Assembly (NCBI RefSeq): GCF_003944705.1
Contig: NZ_RWIS01000005.1
Span: forward strand, 1 to 64,000
Origin: Hymenobacter metallilatus
GTDB lineage: Bacteria; Bacteroidota; Bacteroidia; Cytophagales; Hymenobacteraceae
Length of the DNA: 64,000 nt
Reading direction: 5' to 3'
Below are positions 35,201-43,057 of this stretch, one piece after another; within the stretch, counting starts at the first letter, position 1, and the number at the start of each line of letters is the position of its first letter. The translations under genes were made by a program, and so were the position numbers. The notes under the pieces are model-generated. The model was not told where the DNA came from and searched no databases. It saw only the letters and a list, made by a program, of their open reading frames with translations.

Positions 35201-36457
35201 TTAGTTGGCATTGGCTAAGCGCGTGGCAGCATCCACACCGGCCGTTTCAGTAGGTACGGGAGCCGCAGTGCGCTCTTTGAACAGCAGCAGGAACAGCACC
35301 AGCACGGCGGCGGCAATACTGGCCGGAATCAGCCAGATCATGCGCCAGTCGTGGGCCCCGGCCGCCAGCTGGTACTGGTCGAAGATGCGGCCCGAGAGCA
35401 GCGTGCCAATCAGCATCCCCACGCCGTAGGTAGCCAGGGTGATGAAGCCCTGGGCGGAGCTCTTGAACTGCTCGCCGGCCAGGTTGTCGGTATAAATCTG
35501 GCCCGTCACGAAGAAGAAATCATAGCAGATGCCGTGCAGCACAATACCGGCAATCAGCAGCCAGTAGCCGTTTTCCCCGCCGCCGTAGGCGAAGCACACG
35601 TAGCGCAGCACCCAGGCTGCCATGCCAATAGCCAGCATCTTCTTCACGCCCAGCTTGCTGAAAAACAGCGGAATAGCCAGCATAAACAGCAGCTCCGATA
35701 CCTGCCCCAGGCTCTGCACGCCGGCGGCGGCCTTCATGCCCACCTCATTCAGGAAGGGGTTGGTGAAGCCGTAATAAAAGGCCAGCGGAATGCAGATAGC
35801 AATGGAAGCCAGAAAGAACGTGAGGTAGGAGCGGTTTTTGAGCATTCCAATAGCATCCAGCCCCAGCAAACTGCCCACGGAGCTGGACTGGCCCTTTTTC
35901 ACGGGTGGCGTGGCGGGCAGCGTGAAGCTGAACACGCCCAGCAGGGCCGAGGCCCCGGCGGCCATTAGGAAGGTAAGCTGCAGGCTGTTGCTCTGTTCCC
36001 AGTTCAGCCAGCCAATGGTGAGGCCAGCCACAATCCAGCCCAGCGTGCCCAGCACCCGAATGGGCGCAAATTCCTTCTGCGGGTTCTGCATCTGCCGAAA
36101 GGCAATGGAATTCACCAGCGCCAGGGTGGGCATGTAGAGCACCATGTACGTCAGGATGCTGGGGTAGAAGCTGCCGAAATCCGGGGCCTGAGAAGCCCGC
36201 CACAGTAGCACTGCCCCGGCCAGGTGCAGTACCCCCAGAATCTTCTGGGCCGAGAAAAACCGGTCGGCAATCAACCCCACGATAAACGGCGCCACAATGG
36301 CCCCGATGGACTGCGTAAGAAACGCCACGCCTACCTGTGTGCCCGAGGCTCCCAGGTTGCGCAGCAAATAGGTCCCCAGCGTGACAAACCACGCGCCCCA
36401 GATGAAGAACTCCAGGAACATCATGAGGGACAGTTTTACCCGGATTGCAGAGGTCAT
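35201..36457 (-). CDS. NupG-type MFS transporter
   Basis: A 418-residue, 12-helix inner-membrane transporter of the nucleoside:H+ symporter branch of the MFS. Typical features are the opening LSLMMFLEFFIWGAWFVTLG, IGAIVAPFIVGLIADRFFS, RVLGTLGWIVAGLTIGWLNW, and HGICYDFFFVTGQIYTDNLA. The track start at 36463 gives ML before MTSAIR; ATG 36457 is used, with little to separate them. Although the family name implies nucleosides, Bacteroidota members are often encoded beside sugar-catabolic genes, and here it may import the sugar product of the 3-keto pathway. That is inference. Confidence 0.88.
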   Translation of the reverse strand: MTSAIRVKLSLMMFLEFFIWGAWFVTLGTYLLRNLGASGTQVGVAFLTQSIGAIVAPFIVGLIADRFFSAQKILGVLHLAGAVLLWRASQAPDFGSFYPSILTYMVLYMPTLALVNSIAFRQMQNPQKEFAPIRVLGTLGWIVAGLTIGWLNWEQSNSLQLTFLMAAGASALLGVFSFTLPATPPVKKGQSSSVGSLLGLDAIGMLKNRSYLTFFLASIAICIPLAFYYGFTNPFLNEVGMKAAAGVQSLGQVSELLFMLAIPLFFSKLGVKKMLAIGMAAWVLRYVCFAYGGGENGYWLLIAGIVLHGICYDFFFVTGQIYTDNLAGEQFKSSAQGFITLATYGVGMLIGTLLSGRIFDQYQLAAGAHDWRMIWLIPASIAAAVLVLFLLLFKERTAAPVPTETAGVDAATRLANAN

Positions 36458-36490
36458 AAGCAAGGGCGAATAGGGGGTTGGGAATAGGCT

Positions 36491-36526
36491 GTCATTCCGA
36501 GCGAAGCGAGGAATCTGGGGATGACG
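36491..36526. repeat. Short palindromic element (GTCATTCC...ATGAC)
   Basis: GTCATTCCGAGCGAAGCGAG with a trailing GATGAC resembles a half or decayed copy of the larger type A/B palindromes and sits immediately before one. Confidence 0.5.
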
Positions 36527-36540
36527 TTACCTAAGTAATT

Positions 36541-36633
36541 GTCATGTTGAGCTTGCCGAAGCATCTCTCCCTCTGGCTAATTAATGGGCCTTGCAACGAA
36601 GCGGTAGAGATGCTTCGGCAAGCTCAGCATGAC
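36541..36633. repeat. Intergenic palindrome, type A copy 2
   Basis: GTCATGTTGAGCTTGCCGAA...GCATCTCT pairs with AGAGATGC...TTCGGCAAGCTCAGCATGAC (27 of 28 in the outer arm). It shares the outer GTCATG-TGAGC and GAAGCATCTCT blocks with the copies near 3960 and 58126. It follows the cytochrome c stop on the minus strand. Confidence 0.92.
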
Positions 36634-36662
36634 GGCCTTTATAGGTTGTTAAGAGCTGGTTT

Positions 36663-37133
36663 TTACTTCAGGCTCAGGATGTAGCGGGTCATTTCCTCGG
36701 CGTCTTTCTGGGAGAGGCCGGGATGGGGCGTCATGGCCACCTCGCCCCAGTTGCCGCTGCCCCCGGTTATGATTTTCTTGGCCAGCATGGTCACGTTGGC
36801 GGGGGTGTTGGGGTACTTGGCGGCAATGTCCTTGTAAGCCGGCCCCAGCAGCTTTTCATTGTCGCGGTGGCAGGTGGTGCAGTCGGAGCCGGCAATGAGC
36901 TTGGCGCCCGTCTCGGCCGGTGTGCCGGTGGGCGTGGTGCCGATTTTGGTGGCGTTGGTATCTACCTGCGGCTGCCGGGCCACGGCGCTGACGTTGGCAC
37001 CGGTGGTGCTGTCCTGGGCAGTTTCGGCCTCATCGGCCAGGGTGTAGGTTTCCTTGGCGGCGGGCTTATCGGATTCGGAGCCGCAGGCGGCCAGGCCGGC
37101 GCAGAGGGTCAGGAGAAGAAGGCTGTTTTTCAT
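36663..37133 (-). CDS. Lipoprotein c-type cytochrome
   Basis: A 156-residue lipid-anchored cytochrome c. The signal MKNSLLLLTLCAGLAAC ends at a lipobox cysteine; a low-complexity acidic linker covers about residues 20-70. The haem motif is SDCTTCHRD (Cys85, Cys88, His89), followed by GPAYKDIAAKY, with the Met ligand probably in GEVAMTPHPGLS. This is the class I fold. It is likely the electron acceptor for the GMC sugar dehydrogenase encoded three genes upstream, passing electrons to the respiratory chain. That partnership is inferred from the cluster. Confidence 0.92.
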   Translation of the reverse strand: MKNSLLLLTLCAGLAACGSESDKPAAKETYTLADEAETAQDSTTGANVSAVARQPQVDTNATKIGTTPTGTPAETGAKLIAGSDCTTCHRDNEKLLGPAYKDIAAKYPNTPANVTMLAKKIITGGSGNWGEVAMTPHPGLSQKDAEEMTRYILSLK

Positions 37134-37150
37134 GGGTGAGCTTGGGAAGG

Positions 37151-38203
37151 TTAGAGGCCGAGCAGGGTATTGTTGCGGGCCGCGTCGATGCCGGAGGCGG
37201 CAAAGTCGTCGAAGGCCTTATCGGTGACGCGAATGATATGGTTTTGGATGAAGGGCGCACCTTCGCGGGCTCCGTCTTCGGGGTGTTTGAGGGCGCATTC
37301 CCACTCCAGCACGGCCCAGCCGGGGTAATCGTACTGGGTGAGCTTACTGAAAATGGCGTTGAAATTCACCTGCCCATCCCCCAGGGAGCGGAAGCGACCG
37401 GCGCGGTCTACCCAACTTTGGTACCCCCCGTACACGCCCTGGCGGCCGCTGGGGTTAAACTCGGCATCCTTCACGTGAAAGGCCCGGATTCGCTCGTGGT
37501 AGATGTCGATATACTCCAGGTAGTCCAGGCATTGCAGCACGAAGTGGGAGGGGTCGTAGAGCAGGCAGGCCCGGGGGTGCTGGTCGACTTTCTCCAGGAA
37601 TAGTTCGTAGCTCACCCCGTCGTGCAGGTCCTCGCCGGGGTGAATTTCGTAGCAGACGTCCACCCCGCACTCATCAAACACGTCCAGGATGGGCCGCCAG
37701 CGGCGGGCCAACTCGTCAAAGCCGGTTTCTACGAGGCCGGCCGGGCGCTGGGGCCAGGGGTACACGTAGGGCCAGAGCAAGGCCCCGCTAAACGTGGCGT
37801 GAGCCGTGAGCCCCAGCCGCTGCGAAGCCTGGGCCGCGTACTTCAGCTGCTGCACCGCCCACTGCTGCCGGGCGGCGGGGTTACCGCGCACGGCTTCGGG
37901 TGCAAAACCATCAAACAGCTGGTCATACACGGGGTTTACGGCCACCAGCTGGCCCTGCAAGTGCGTGGATAGCTCGGTGATTTCCAGACCGGCTGCCCGC
38001 ACCGTGCCGCGCACTTCATCGGCGTAGGTCTGGCTTTCGGCGGCCAGTTTCAGGTCAATAAAGCGGGTGTCCAGGGTCGGGAGTTGCACGCCCTTGTAGC
38101 CCAGCCCCGCCGCCCACTCGCAGATGCTGGCGAGGCTGTTGAATGGGGCCTGGTCGCCGATGAACTGGGCCAGAAATATGCCGGGTCCTTTGATTGTTTT
38201 CAT
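37151..38203 (-). CDS. Sugar phosphate isomerase/epimerase-like TIM-barrel protein
   Basis: A 350-residue xylose-isomerase-like TIM-barrel protein without a signal peptide, so cytosolic. Landmarks are MKTIKGPGIFLAQFIGDQAP, VCYEIHPGEDLHDG (probable metal Glu), CLLYDPSHFVLQCLDYLEYI, RAFHVKDAEFNPSGRQGVYG and GWAVLEWECALKHPEDG. These carry the Glu/Asp/His/Glu set expected for a divalent metal site. It lies 17 bases from cytochrome c and next to the Gfo/Idh/MocA gene, a common pairing in inositol-like and keto-sugar pathways. Substrate is unknown. Confidence 0.88.
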   Translation of the reverse strand: MKTIKGPGIFLAQFIGDQAPFNSLASICEWAAGLGYKGVQLPTLDTRFIDLKLAAESQTYADEVRGTVRAAGLEITELSTHLQGQLVAVNPVYDQLFDGFAPEAVRGNPAARQQWAVQQLKYAAQASQRLGLTAHATFSGALLWPYVYPWPQRPAGLVETGFDELARRWRPILDVFDECGVDVCYEIHPGEDLHDGVSYELFLEKVDQHPRACLLYDPSHFVLQCLDYLEYIDIYHERIRAFHVKDAEFNPSGRQGVYGGYQSWVDRAGRFRSLGDGQVNFNAIFSKLTQYDYPGWAVLEWECALKHPEDGAREGAPFIQNHIIRVTDKAFDDFAASGIDAARNNTLLGL

Positions 38204-38207
38204 TTTT

Positions 38208-38295
38208 AGAGCTTAGAGCCAAGAACGTAGAGCTTAGAAAGTAGGCCTTTTCGGTTGAACGGAATCTGAGTTCTACGTTCTAGGGTCTAAGCTCT
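38208..38295. repeat. Intergenic palindrome reaching into a coding 3' end
   Basis: AGAGCTTAGAGCCAAGAACG...TAGA pairs with TCTACGTTCTAGGGTCTAAG...CTCT, with a few mismatches. The right arm overlaps the last seven codons and stop of the Gfo/Idh/MocA gene, and the left arm almost touches the start of the isomerase gene. Confidence 0.87.
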
Positions 38296-39448
38296 CAGGA
38301 GCCGGAAAGTCCGTCCATTTCTGCTCGGAGCGGCCCGAGGCAATAACGGTTTCAATGAAGGCCATGCCCCGCACGCCATCCTCAATACCGGGGTAATCCT
38401 GGGCTTCGGGTGGGGCGGGGTGGCCAGTTTGCTCGGCCAGCAACGTGAGGGCGAAATTGCGGTAGAGGTTGGCAAAGGCTTCGAGGTAGCCCTCGGGGTG
38501 ACCAGCCGGAAGGCGGCTGTTGTGGCGGGCGGCGGCGCTGAGGTAGCCCGCGCCCGTGCGCCGGATTTCGGTGGGCCGGTCCAGCCACTTTACCAGCAGG
38601 GTGTTGGCATCGGCCTGCTGCCAGTCGAGGCCCCCTTTTTCTCCGTAGATGCGCAGGCGCACGTTGTTTTCCTCGCCGGCCGCTACCTGGGTAGCCACCA
38701 GTACCCCGCTGGCTCCGCTATTCAGGCGGAGCAGCACGGCCCCGTCATCATCCAGTTGGCGGCCGGGTACTACGGTATTGATGTCGGCGCAGAGTTGGGT
38801 AGCCTGCAGGCCGCTCACGTATTCCAGCAGGTTGAAGGCGTGGGTGCCAATGTCGCCCATGGCCCCGGCCACGCCGCTGCGGGCGGGGTCGGTGCGCCAG
38901 GCGGCCTGCTTGTTGTCGCCGCCTTCCTCAAAGGCGCTCAGCCAGCCCTGCGGATACTCCACGTACACTTTCCGGATGGTGCCCAGCGCCCCGGAGGCCG
39001 CCAACTGCCGGGCCTCCTTGAGCATGGGGTAGCCGGTGTAGGTGTGGGTGAGGCAGAGCTTACGGCCGGTGGCCTGCACCACCTGCTGCAGCTCCCGGGC
39101 CTCGGCCAATGAAAACGTCATCGGCTTATCCAGCACCACATCAAAGCCATTCTCCAGGGCCAGCTTAGCCGGCGCAAAGTGCAGGTGGTTGGGCGTCACG
39201 ATGCTGATAACCTGCACCCGCTCAGCCGCCGGCCGCCGGGCTTCCTGCTCGATAAGCTCCTGATACGAGCCGTACACCCGCTCGGGGGCCAGGCCCAGCT
39301 CCCGGCCAGTGGCCCGGGAAGTGTCGGGGTTGCTGCTGAAGGCACCGGCGGTTAGCTCATACAGGCCATCCAGGGCGGCGGCCATGCGGTGCACCGCCCC
39401 GATAAACGCTCCCTGCCCCCCGCCAATCATGCCCAGTCGTAGTTTCAT
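38273..39448 (-). CDS. Gfo/Idh/MocA-family oxidoreductase
   Basis: A 391-residue cytosolic NAD(P)-dependent sugar oxidoreductase. The Rossmann motif is LGMIGGGQGAFIGAVHR, and the family core VLDKPMTFSLAEARELQ supplies the catalytic lysine region. VEYPQGWLSA, GDIGTHAFNLLEYVSGL and PEGYLEAFANLYRNF mark the C-terminal domain. In this cluster it may oxidise or reduce a keto-sugar intermediate; substrate is not readable. The last residues, ESLDPRT, are encoded by one arm of an intergenic palindrome, so the C terminus appears to have been rewritten by the repeat. Confidence 0.92.
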   Translation of the reverse strand: MKLRLGMIGGGQGAFIGAVHRMAAALDGLYELTAGAFSSNPDTSRATGRELGLAPERVYGSYQELIEQEARRPAAERVQVISIVTPNHLHFAPAKLALENGFDVVLDKPMTFSLAEARELQQVVQATGRKLCLTHTYTGYPMLKEARQLAASGALGTIRKVYVEYPQGWLSAFEEGGDNKQAAWRTDPARSGVAGAMGDIGTHAFNLLEYVSGLQATQLCADINTVVPGRQLDDDGAVLLRLNSGASGVLVATQVAAGEENNVRLRIYGEKGGLDWQQADANTLLVKWLDRPTEIRRTGAGYLSAAARHNSRLPAGHPEGYLEAFANLYRNFALTLLAEQTGHPAPPEAQDYPGIEDGVRGMAFIETVIASGRSEQKWTDFPAPESLDPRT

Positions 39449-39458
39449 TCGGTTGCTT

Positions 39459-39566
39459 TTCAGTTTCTAGTTGTTAGTTGCTTGTTGTCAGTTGCTAGTT
39501 GCTGGTTTCGGTATAGTTCTGACAACTGATAACTAGCAACCATCAACCATAAACTGGCAACTCAAG
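39459..39566. repeat. Intergenic palindrome, type C (GTTAGTTG-rich) copy 1
   Basis: The left part, CTAGTTGTTAGTTGCTTGTT, is a degenerate repeat of GTTAGTTG/CTAGTTG units, and the right part (CAACTGATAACTAGCAACCA) is its imperfect complement. Related arms occur near 41877 and 62388. Confidence 0.8.
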
Positions 39567-40176
39567 TAGTCGCCCAGGCCCGGTCGCCTTTTTTGTAGGG
39601 GACGCAGCCCTCGTACTTGCCGGGTACGGGCAGGTAGCGCAGGGCTTTGGTGGCCCCCACTTCGGAGGTGAAGTAGCCCAGCAGCGTGAGCTCCTTGATC
39701 ATGCGGAAGTAGTGGTTGGGCTGCTCCGGCGTTTTGGTTTTGGCGTAGGTTTTCTGCTCCGCGTCCAGGGCCGTGAGCAGGGCCGTGCGCTGGGCAGCGT
39801 CCAGTTCCATAAAGCCCTTGCTGTACTTCTGCTTGGCGGCGGCTTCCAGCTTGGTCAGGCCCTGCTTGAAGATTTGCTGGTCTTCGGGCTTGTAACAGTC
39901 GCGCACCATCACGGCCATGAAGCCGCCCACGTCGGCGGCCTTGGCACCCGGCGTTTTGGTGGGGGGCAGAATGGTGTCGCCCACTTCGTTCAGGTAGGCT
40001 ACCTGCTCGGCAGTCAGCACGGCCGGCAGCTCTTTGGGTGCGGTAGCCGTGGGTTGTTTGGTCTTCGTTTTTTCCTCGCTGGGCGAAGAGCAGCTGCTCA
40101 GGAAATAGTCGCCCCCGATAACGGCTCCGCCCATCAGCAGAGCTACGCGGGCCAGGGCATCACGTCGGTTCATCAT
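39562..40176 (-). CDS. Gluconate 2-dehydrogenase subunit 3 family protein, Tat-type leader
   Basis: A 204-residue small subunit of a membrane-associated GMC sugar dehydrogenase. The leader MMNRRDALARVALLMGGAVI is a twin-arginine signal followed by a possible lipobox (SSCSS). The family core follows: LTAEQVAYLNEVGDTILPPT, then DVGGFMAVMVRDCYKPEDQQ and FRMIKELTLLGYFTSEVGAT. Subunit 3 proteins carry the Tat signal for the leaderless catalytic subunit. The GMC gene 12 bases upstream has no signal, so the pair is probably co-exported. Together with the cytochrome c it would make a three-part periplasmic sugar dehydrogenase. Confidence 0.9.
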   Translation of the reverse strand: MMNRRDALARVALLMGGAVIGGDYFLSSCSSPSEEKTKTKQPTATAPKELPAVLTAEQVAYLNEVGDTILPPTKTPGAKAADVGGFMAVMVRDCYKPEDQQIFKQGLTKLEAAAKQKYSKGFMELDAAQRTALLTALDAEQKTYAKTKTPEQPNHYFRMIKELTLLGYFTSEVGATKALRYLPVPGKYEGCVPYKKGDRAWATT

Positions 40177-40188
40177 CGTTGGTAGGGG

Positions 40189-41865
40189 TTAGATGTTCTG
40201 TTTTTTCAGCTCACCCACGGCGTGGTCCACGGCGCGGGCCGTGAGGGCCAGGTAGGTGAGGGAAGGGTTCTGGCAGGCCGCCGAGGTCATGCAGGCCCCG
40301 TCGGTGACGTACACGTTGGGGGCATCCCACACCTGATTGTGCTGGTTGAGCACCGAGGTTTTTGGGTCGCGGCCCATGCGGGCGGTGCCCATTTCGTGAA
40401 TGCCGCCGCCCAGGGTGTAGCCCCCATTGTAGGTGTTTACGTTCTTGAGGCCCGCTTTTTCCAGCATTTCCTGGGCATCGTTCATCATATCGATGCGCAT
40501 TTTCTGCTCGTTGTCCCGGATGGTGGCGTCGATGGCCAGCACCGGCAAACCCCACTTGTCCTTCTTGGTTTTGTCGAGGTAGGCGCGGTTATCGTGGTAG
40601 GGTAGGGTTTCGCCGAAGCCGGTGAGGCCCATGGTCCAGTTGCCAGGCTCGGTGAGGGCATCCTTGAAGTCGCCGCCGATGCTGAGCTCGGCCACGTCGC
40701 GGCCCCAGCCTTCCCGACCGGCCCCGCCTTGGTAGCCGAAGCCCCGCAGGTACTCGCGCTTATCCCCGAACAGGTTGCGGTAGCGGGGCACGTAAATGCC
40801 GTTGGCGCGGCGGCCGTAGGTGTACTTGTCCTCGTAGCCGGGCATTTCGCCGTGGGCCCCCACCCGGAAGTGGTGGTCCATGAGGTTGTGGCCCAGCTCC
40901 CCGCTGCTGCTGCCCAGGCCCTCGGGCCATACATCAGTAGCCGAGTTCATCAGCACCCAGGCCGAGTTCAGGGCCGAGGCATTCACAAACACGATTTTGG
41001 CGAAGTACTCGTAGGTCTGGTTGGTTTCCGCGTCCAGCACCTCTACGCCCTTGGCCCGCTTGGTGTCCTTGTCGTAGAGGATGCGGGTGACGATGGAAAA
41101 CGGCCGCAGCGTGAGGTTGCCGGTAGCCATAGCCGCCGGCAGGGAGGCCGACTGCGTGCTGAAGTAGGCCCCGAACGGGCAGCCCAGCCAGCATTTGTTG
41201 CGGTACTGGCAGTTTACGCGGTTGTTGTGGGGGCGGGTGATGTTGGCCGTGCGGCCAATGACCATGTGGCGGTCCTTGTAGTTTTTGCGGATGCGGGCGG
41301 CCACGTCTTTTTCCACGCAGTTCATCTCCATGGGCGGCATAAACTCGCCGTCGGGGAGCTGGGGCAGGCCGTCCCGGTTGCCGCTGATGCCGGCAAACTT
41401 CTCGGCGTGGCTGTACCAGGGGGCCAGGTCTTTGTAGCGGATGGGCCAGTCCACCGCAATGCCGTCCTTGGCGTTGGCCTCAAAGTCGTACTCGCTCCAG
41501 CGGTAGCTCTGCCGGCCCCACATCAGGGAGCGGCCGCCCACCTGGTAGCCCCGGAACCAGTCGAAGGGCTTTACCTCCACGTAGGGACTTTCCTTCTCCT
41601 TCACCCAGAAATCCAGGTTGGTTTCGTTCAGGGTGTAGTCCCGGCTCAGTACCGGGTAGTCCTTAATCATCTGCTCGGTTTTGCCGCCCCGGTGGGCAAA
41701 CTCCCAGGGGGCCTTATTGGCATTCACGTAGTCTTTGATGTGCTCTACGTTGCGGCCCCGCTCCAGCATAATAGTTTTCAGGCCCTTTTCGGTCAGCTCC
41801 TTGGCCGCCATGCCGCCCGAAATACCGGACCCGATGACAATGGCATCATAGGTATTCTTTTCCAT
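40189..41865 (-). CDS. GMC-family oxidoreductase (sugar dehydrogenase catalytic subunit)
   Basis: A 558-residue FAD enzyme. It opens with the dinucleotide-binding motif YDAIVIGSGISGGMAAKELT, has RSLMWGRQSYRW in the FAD region, and ends HEMGTARMGRDPKTSVLNQH and DGACMTSAACQNPSLTYLAL, where the GMC active-site His and Asn lie. It has no signal of its own and likely rides out with the Tat-tagged subunit 3 encoded 12 bases downstream. Homologous complexes oxidise C3 or C2 of sugars and glycosides using cytochrome c. Given DUF1080 in the cluster, C3 oxidation of a disaccharide or glycoside is the best inference. Confidence 0.93.
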   Translation of the reverse strand: MEKNTYDAIVIGSGISGGMAAKELTEKGLKTIMLERGRNVEHIKDYVNANKAPWEFAHRGGKTEQMIKDYPVLSRDYTLNETNLDFWVKEKESPYVEVKPFDWFRGYQVGGRSLMWGRQSYRWSEYDFEANAKDGIAVDWPIRYKDLAPWYSHAEKFAGISGNRDGLPQLPDGEFMPPMEMNCVEKDVAARIRKNYKDRHMVIGRTANITRPHNNRVNCQYRNKCWLGCPFGAYFSTQSASLPAAMATGNLTLRPFSIVTRILYDKDTKRAKGVEVLDAETNQTYEYFAKIVFVNASALNSAWVLMNSATDVWPEGLGSSSGELGHNLMDHHFRVGAHGEMPGYEDKYTYGRRANGIYVPRYRNLFGDKREYLRGFGYQGGAGREGWGRDVAELSIGGDFKDALTEPGNWTMGLTGFGETLPYHDNRAYLDKTKKDKWGLPVLAIDATIRDNEQKMRIDMMNDAQEMLEKAGLKNVNTYNGGYTLGGGIHEMGTARMGRDPKTSVLNQHNQVWDAPNVYVTDGACMTSAACQNPSLTYLALTARAVDHAVGELKKQNI

Positions 41866-41876
41866 ATCGAAAGAAG

Positions 41877-41972
41877 TTGCTGGTTGTTAGTTGCTGGTTG
41901 TTAGTTGTTAGTTGTCAGTTCGCACGTAAGCCAAGAACTATAATAACAACTGACAACCATCAACTACTAACT
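41877..41972. repeat. Intergenic palindrome, type C copy 2
   Basis: GTTGCTGGTTGTTAGTTGCT and related units on the left pair imperfectly with ACAACTGACAACCATCAACT on the right. The right arm runs to the stop codon of the next gene (TAG at 41971-41973 on the minus strand). Confidence 0.82.
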
Positions 41973-42855
41973 AGATGAGGTTGCGCTTGAGGTAAGTGAT
42001 ACTCTGCTGAATGCTGTCGAAGGGGGAGCCGGGGGTTTGGTCCTGCTCCACGAAGTAGTATTTCAGACCCGCCAGCTTGGCCTGGGCGAAGATGCGCTTG
42101 AAGTCGATGCTGCCGTTGCCCACTTCGGTGAAGTTGCGCTGGGGTGTTTTGTCCATGTCCTTCACGTGCCAGAGCGGGAAGCGGCCGGGGTTCTTCTTGA
42201 ATAGCTCCACCGGGTCGTGGCCGGCTTTGGTGGCCCAGTACAGGTCCAGCTCCATCTGCACCAGGTTTTTGTCGGTTTCCTGGAGCAGCACATCGTAGGG
42301 TAGCTTGCCGTTCTGGGCGGCAAACTCGAAGTCGTGGTTGTGGTAGGCCATCTGAATGCCCGCTTTCTTGCACCGCTCCCCGGCTTTGTTCAGGCGCTCG
42401 GCCAGCAGCTTGTAGTGGTCCAGGTTGCCCCGCTCCGACTCGGTTAGCCAGGCGCACACCATGTACTTGATGCCCACCTGGGCGGCATCGTCCACGGCTT
42501 TGTCCCAGCCGTGCAGCATGGTGCCCTGAGTGGCCTGGCCGTTGTTTTCCTGCTCGCCCAACAGGTAGTGGCTGCTGGGCATCATGAGGCCGGTTTGCTT
42601 CAGCAGCTTGGCAAAGGCAGCCGGCTCCATTCCGTAGAATTTCTGGCTGCCGGTGTAGGTGGCGCCTTCCACCGAGTTATAGCCCAGCTTGGCCAGCCGG
42701 GCCAGTGTGCCGGCCGCGTCCTGCTGCATGGCGTCGCGCACGGTGTACAGCTGCAAACCAATGGTAGCGGGAGCTTTAGCCAGCAGGGCCGGGGCCGCCA
42801 GCACGCCGGCCGAGAGCAGGGCGGCGGACCTCATAAACGCACGACGGGAAGTCAT
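41971..42855 (-). CDS. TIM-barrel sugar isomerase/epimerase-like protein, Tat-type leader
   Basis: A 294-residue protein, the third xylose-isomerase-like TIM barrel of the cluster. The leader TSRRAFMRSAALLSAGVLAA is a clear twin-arginine signal. The mature part starts ATIGLQLYTVRDAMQQDAAG, with GIQMAYHNHDFEF, LVQMELDLYWATKAGHDPVE, RFPLWHVKDMDKTPQRNFTE and LKYYFVEQDQTPGSPFDSIQ giving the usual Glu/Asp/His metal ligands. It is predicted periplasmic and probably acts on a keto-sugar or its isomer. It is the first gene of the minus-strand cluster after the hybrid regulator. Confidence 0.9.
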   Translation of the reverse strand: MTSRRAFMRSAALLSAGVLAAPALLAKAPATIGLQLYTVRDAMQQDAAGTLARLAKLGYNSVEGATYTGSQKFYGMEPAAFAKLLKQTGLMMPSSHYLLGEQENNGQATQGTMLHGWDKAVDDAAQVGIKYMVCAWLTESERGNLDHYKLLAERLNKAGERCKKAGIQMAYHNHDFEFAAQNGKLPYDVLLQETDKNLVQMELDLYWATKAGHDPVELFKKNPGRFPLWHVKDMDKTPQRNFTEVGNGSIDFKRIFAQAKLAGLKYYFVEQDQTPGSPFDSIQQSITYLKRNLI

Positions 42856-43057
42856 AGGAGCAGGAAGGATGGGAAAGTGAATGGGATGACCTTGTAAAGA
42901 TTCAGCGCCCAGCTTCCCGGCTTATGCTCAAATCGTGCAGGGTATGTTCAAGATGTAATAAATATATAAGTATCTGTTTGACAAACTATTATATAACTAA
43001 AAACTCAGCGGATATTCAATTTTTGCAGGAGTTTTTTGCTCCGTTTGCACAATTATT
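42856..43057 (-). promoter_or_regulatory. AT-rich promoter region of the sugar-oxidation cluster
   Basis: The 202 bases between the hybrid regulator stop and the isomerase start are the most AT-rich stretch of this half. On the minus strand they contain AGTTTGTCAAACAGATAC followed by TATATTTATT and TACATCTTG, partial matches to TTTG/TAnnTTTG promoter elements. TTTGTCAAA is also a small palindrome. No hairpin follows the regulator stop, so read-through is possible. Confidence 0.45.

Noticed and set aside
40729-41904. 391-aa plus-strand ORF opposite the GMC gene
   Set aside because: No domain, Val/His/Gly-rich, fully overlapping a conserved flavoenzyme.
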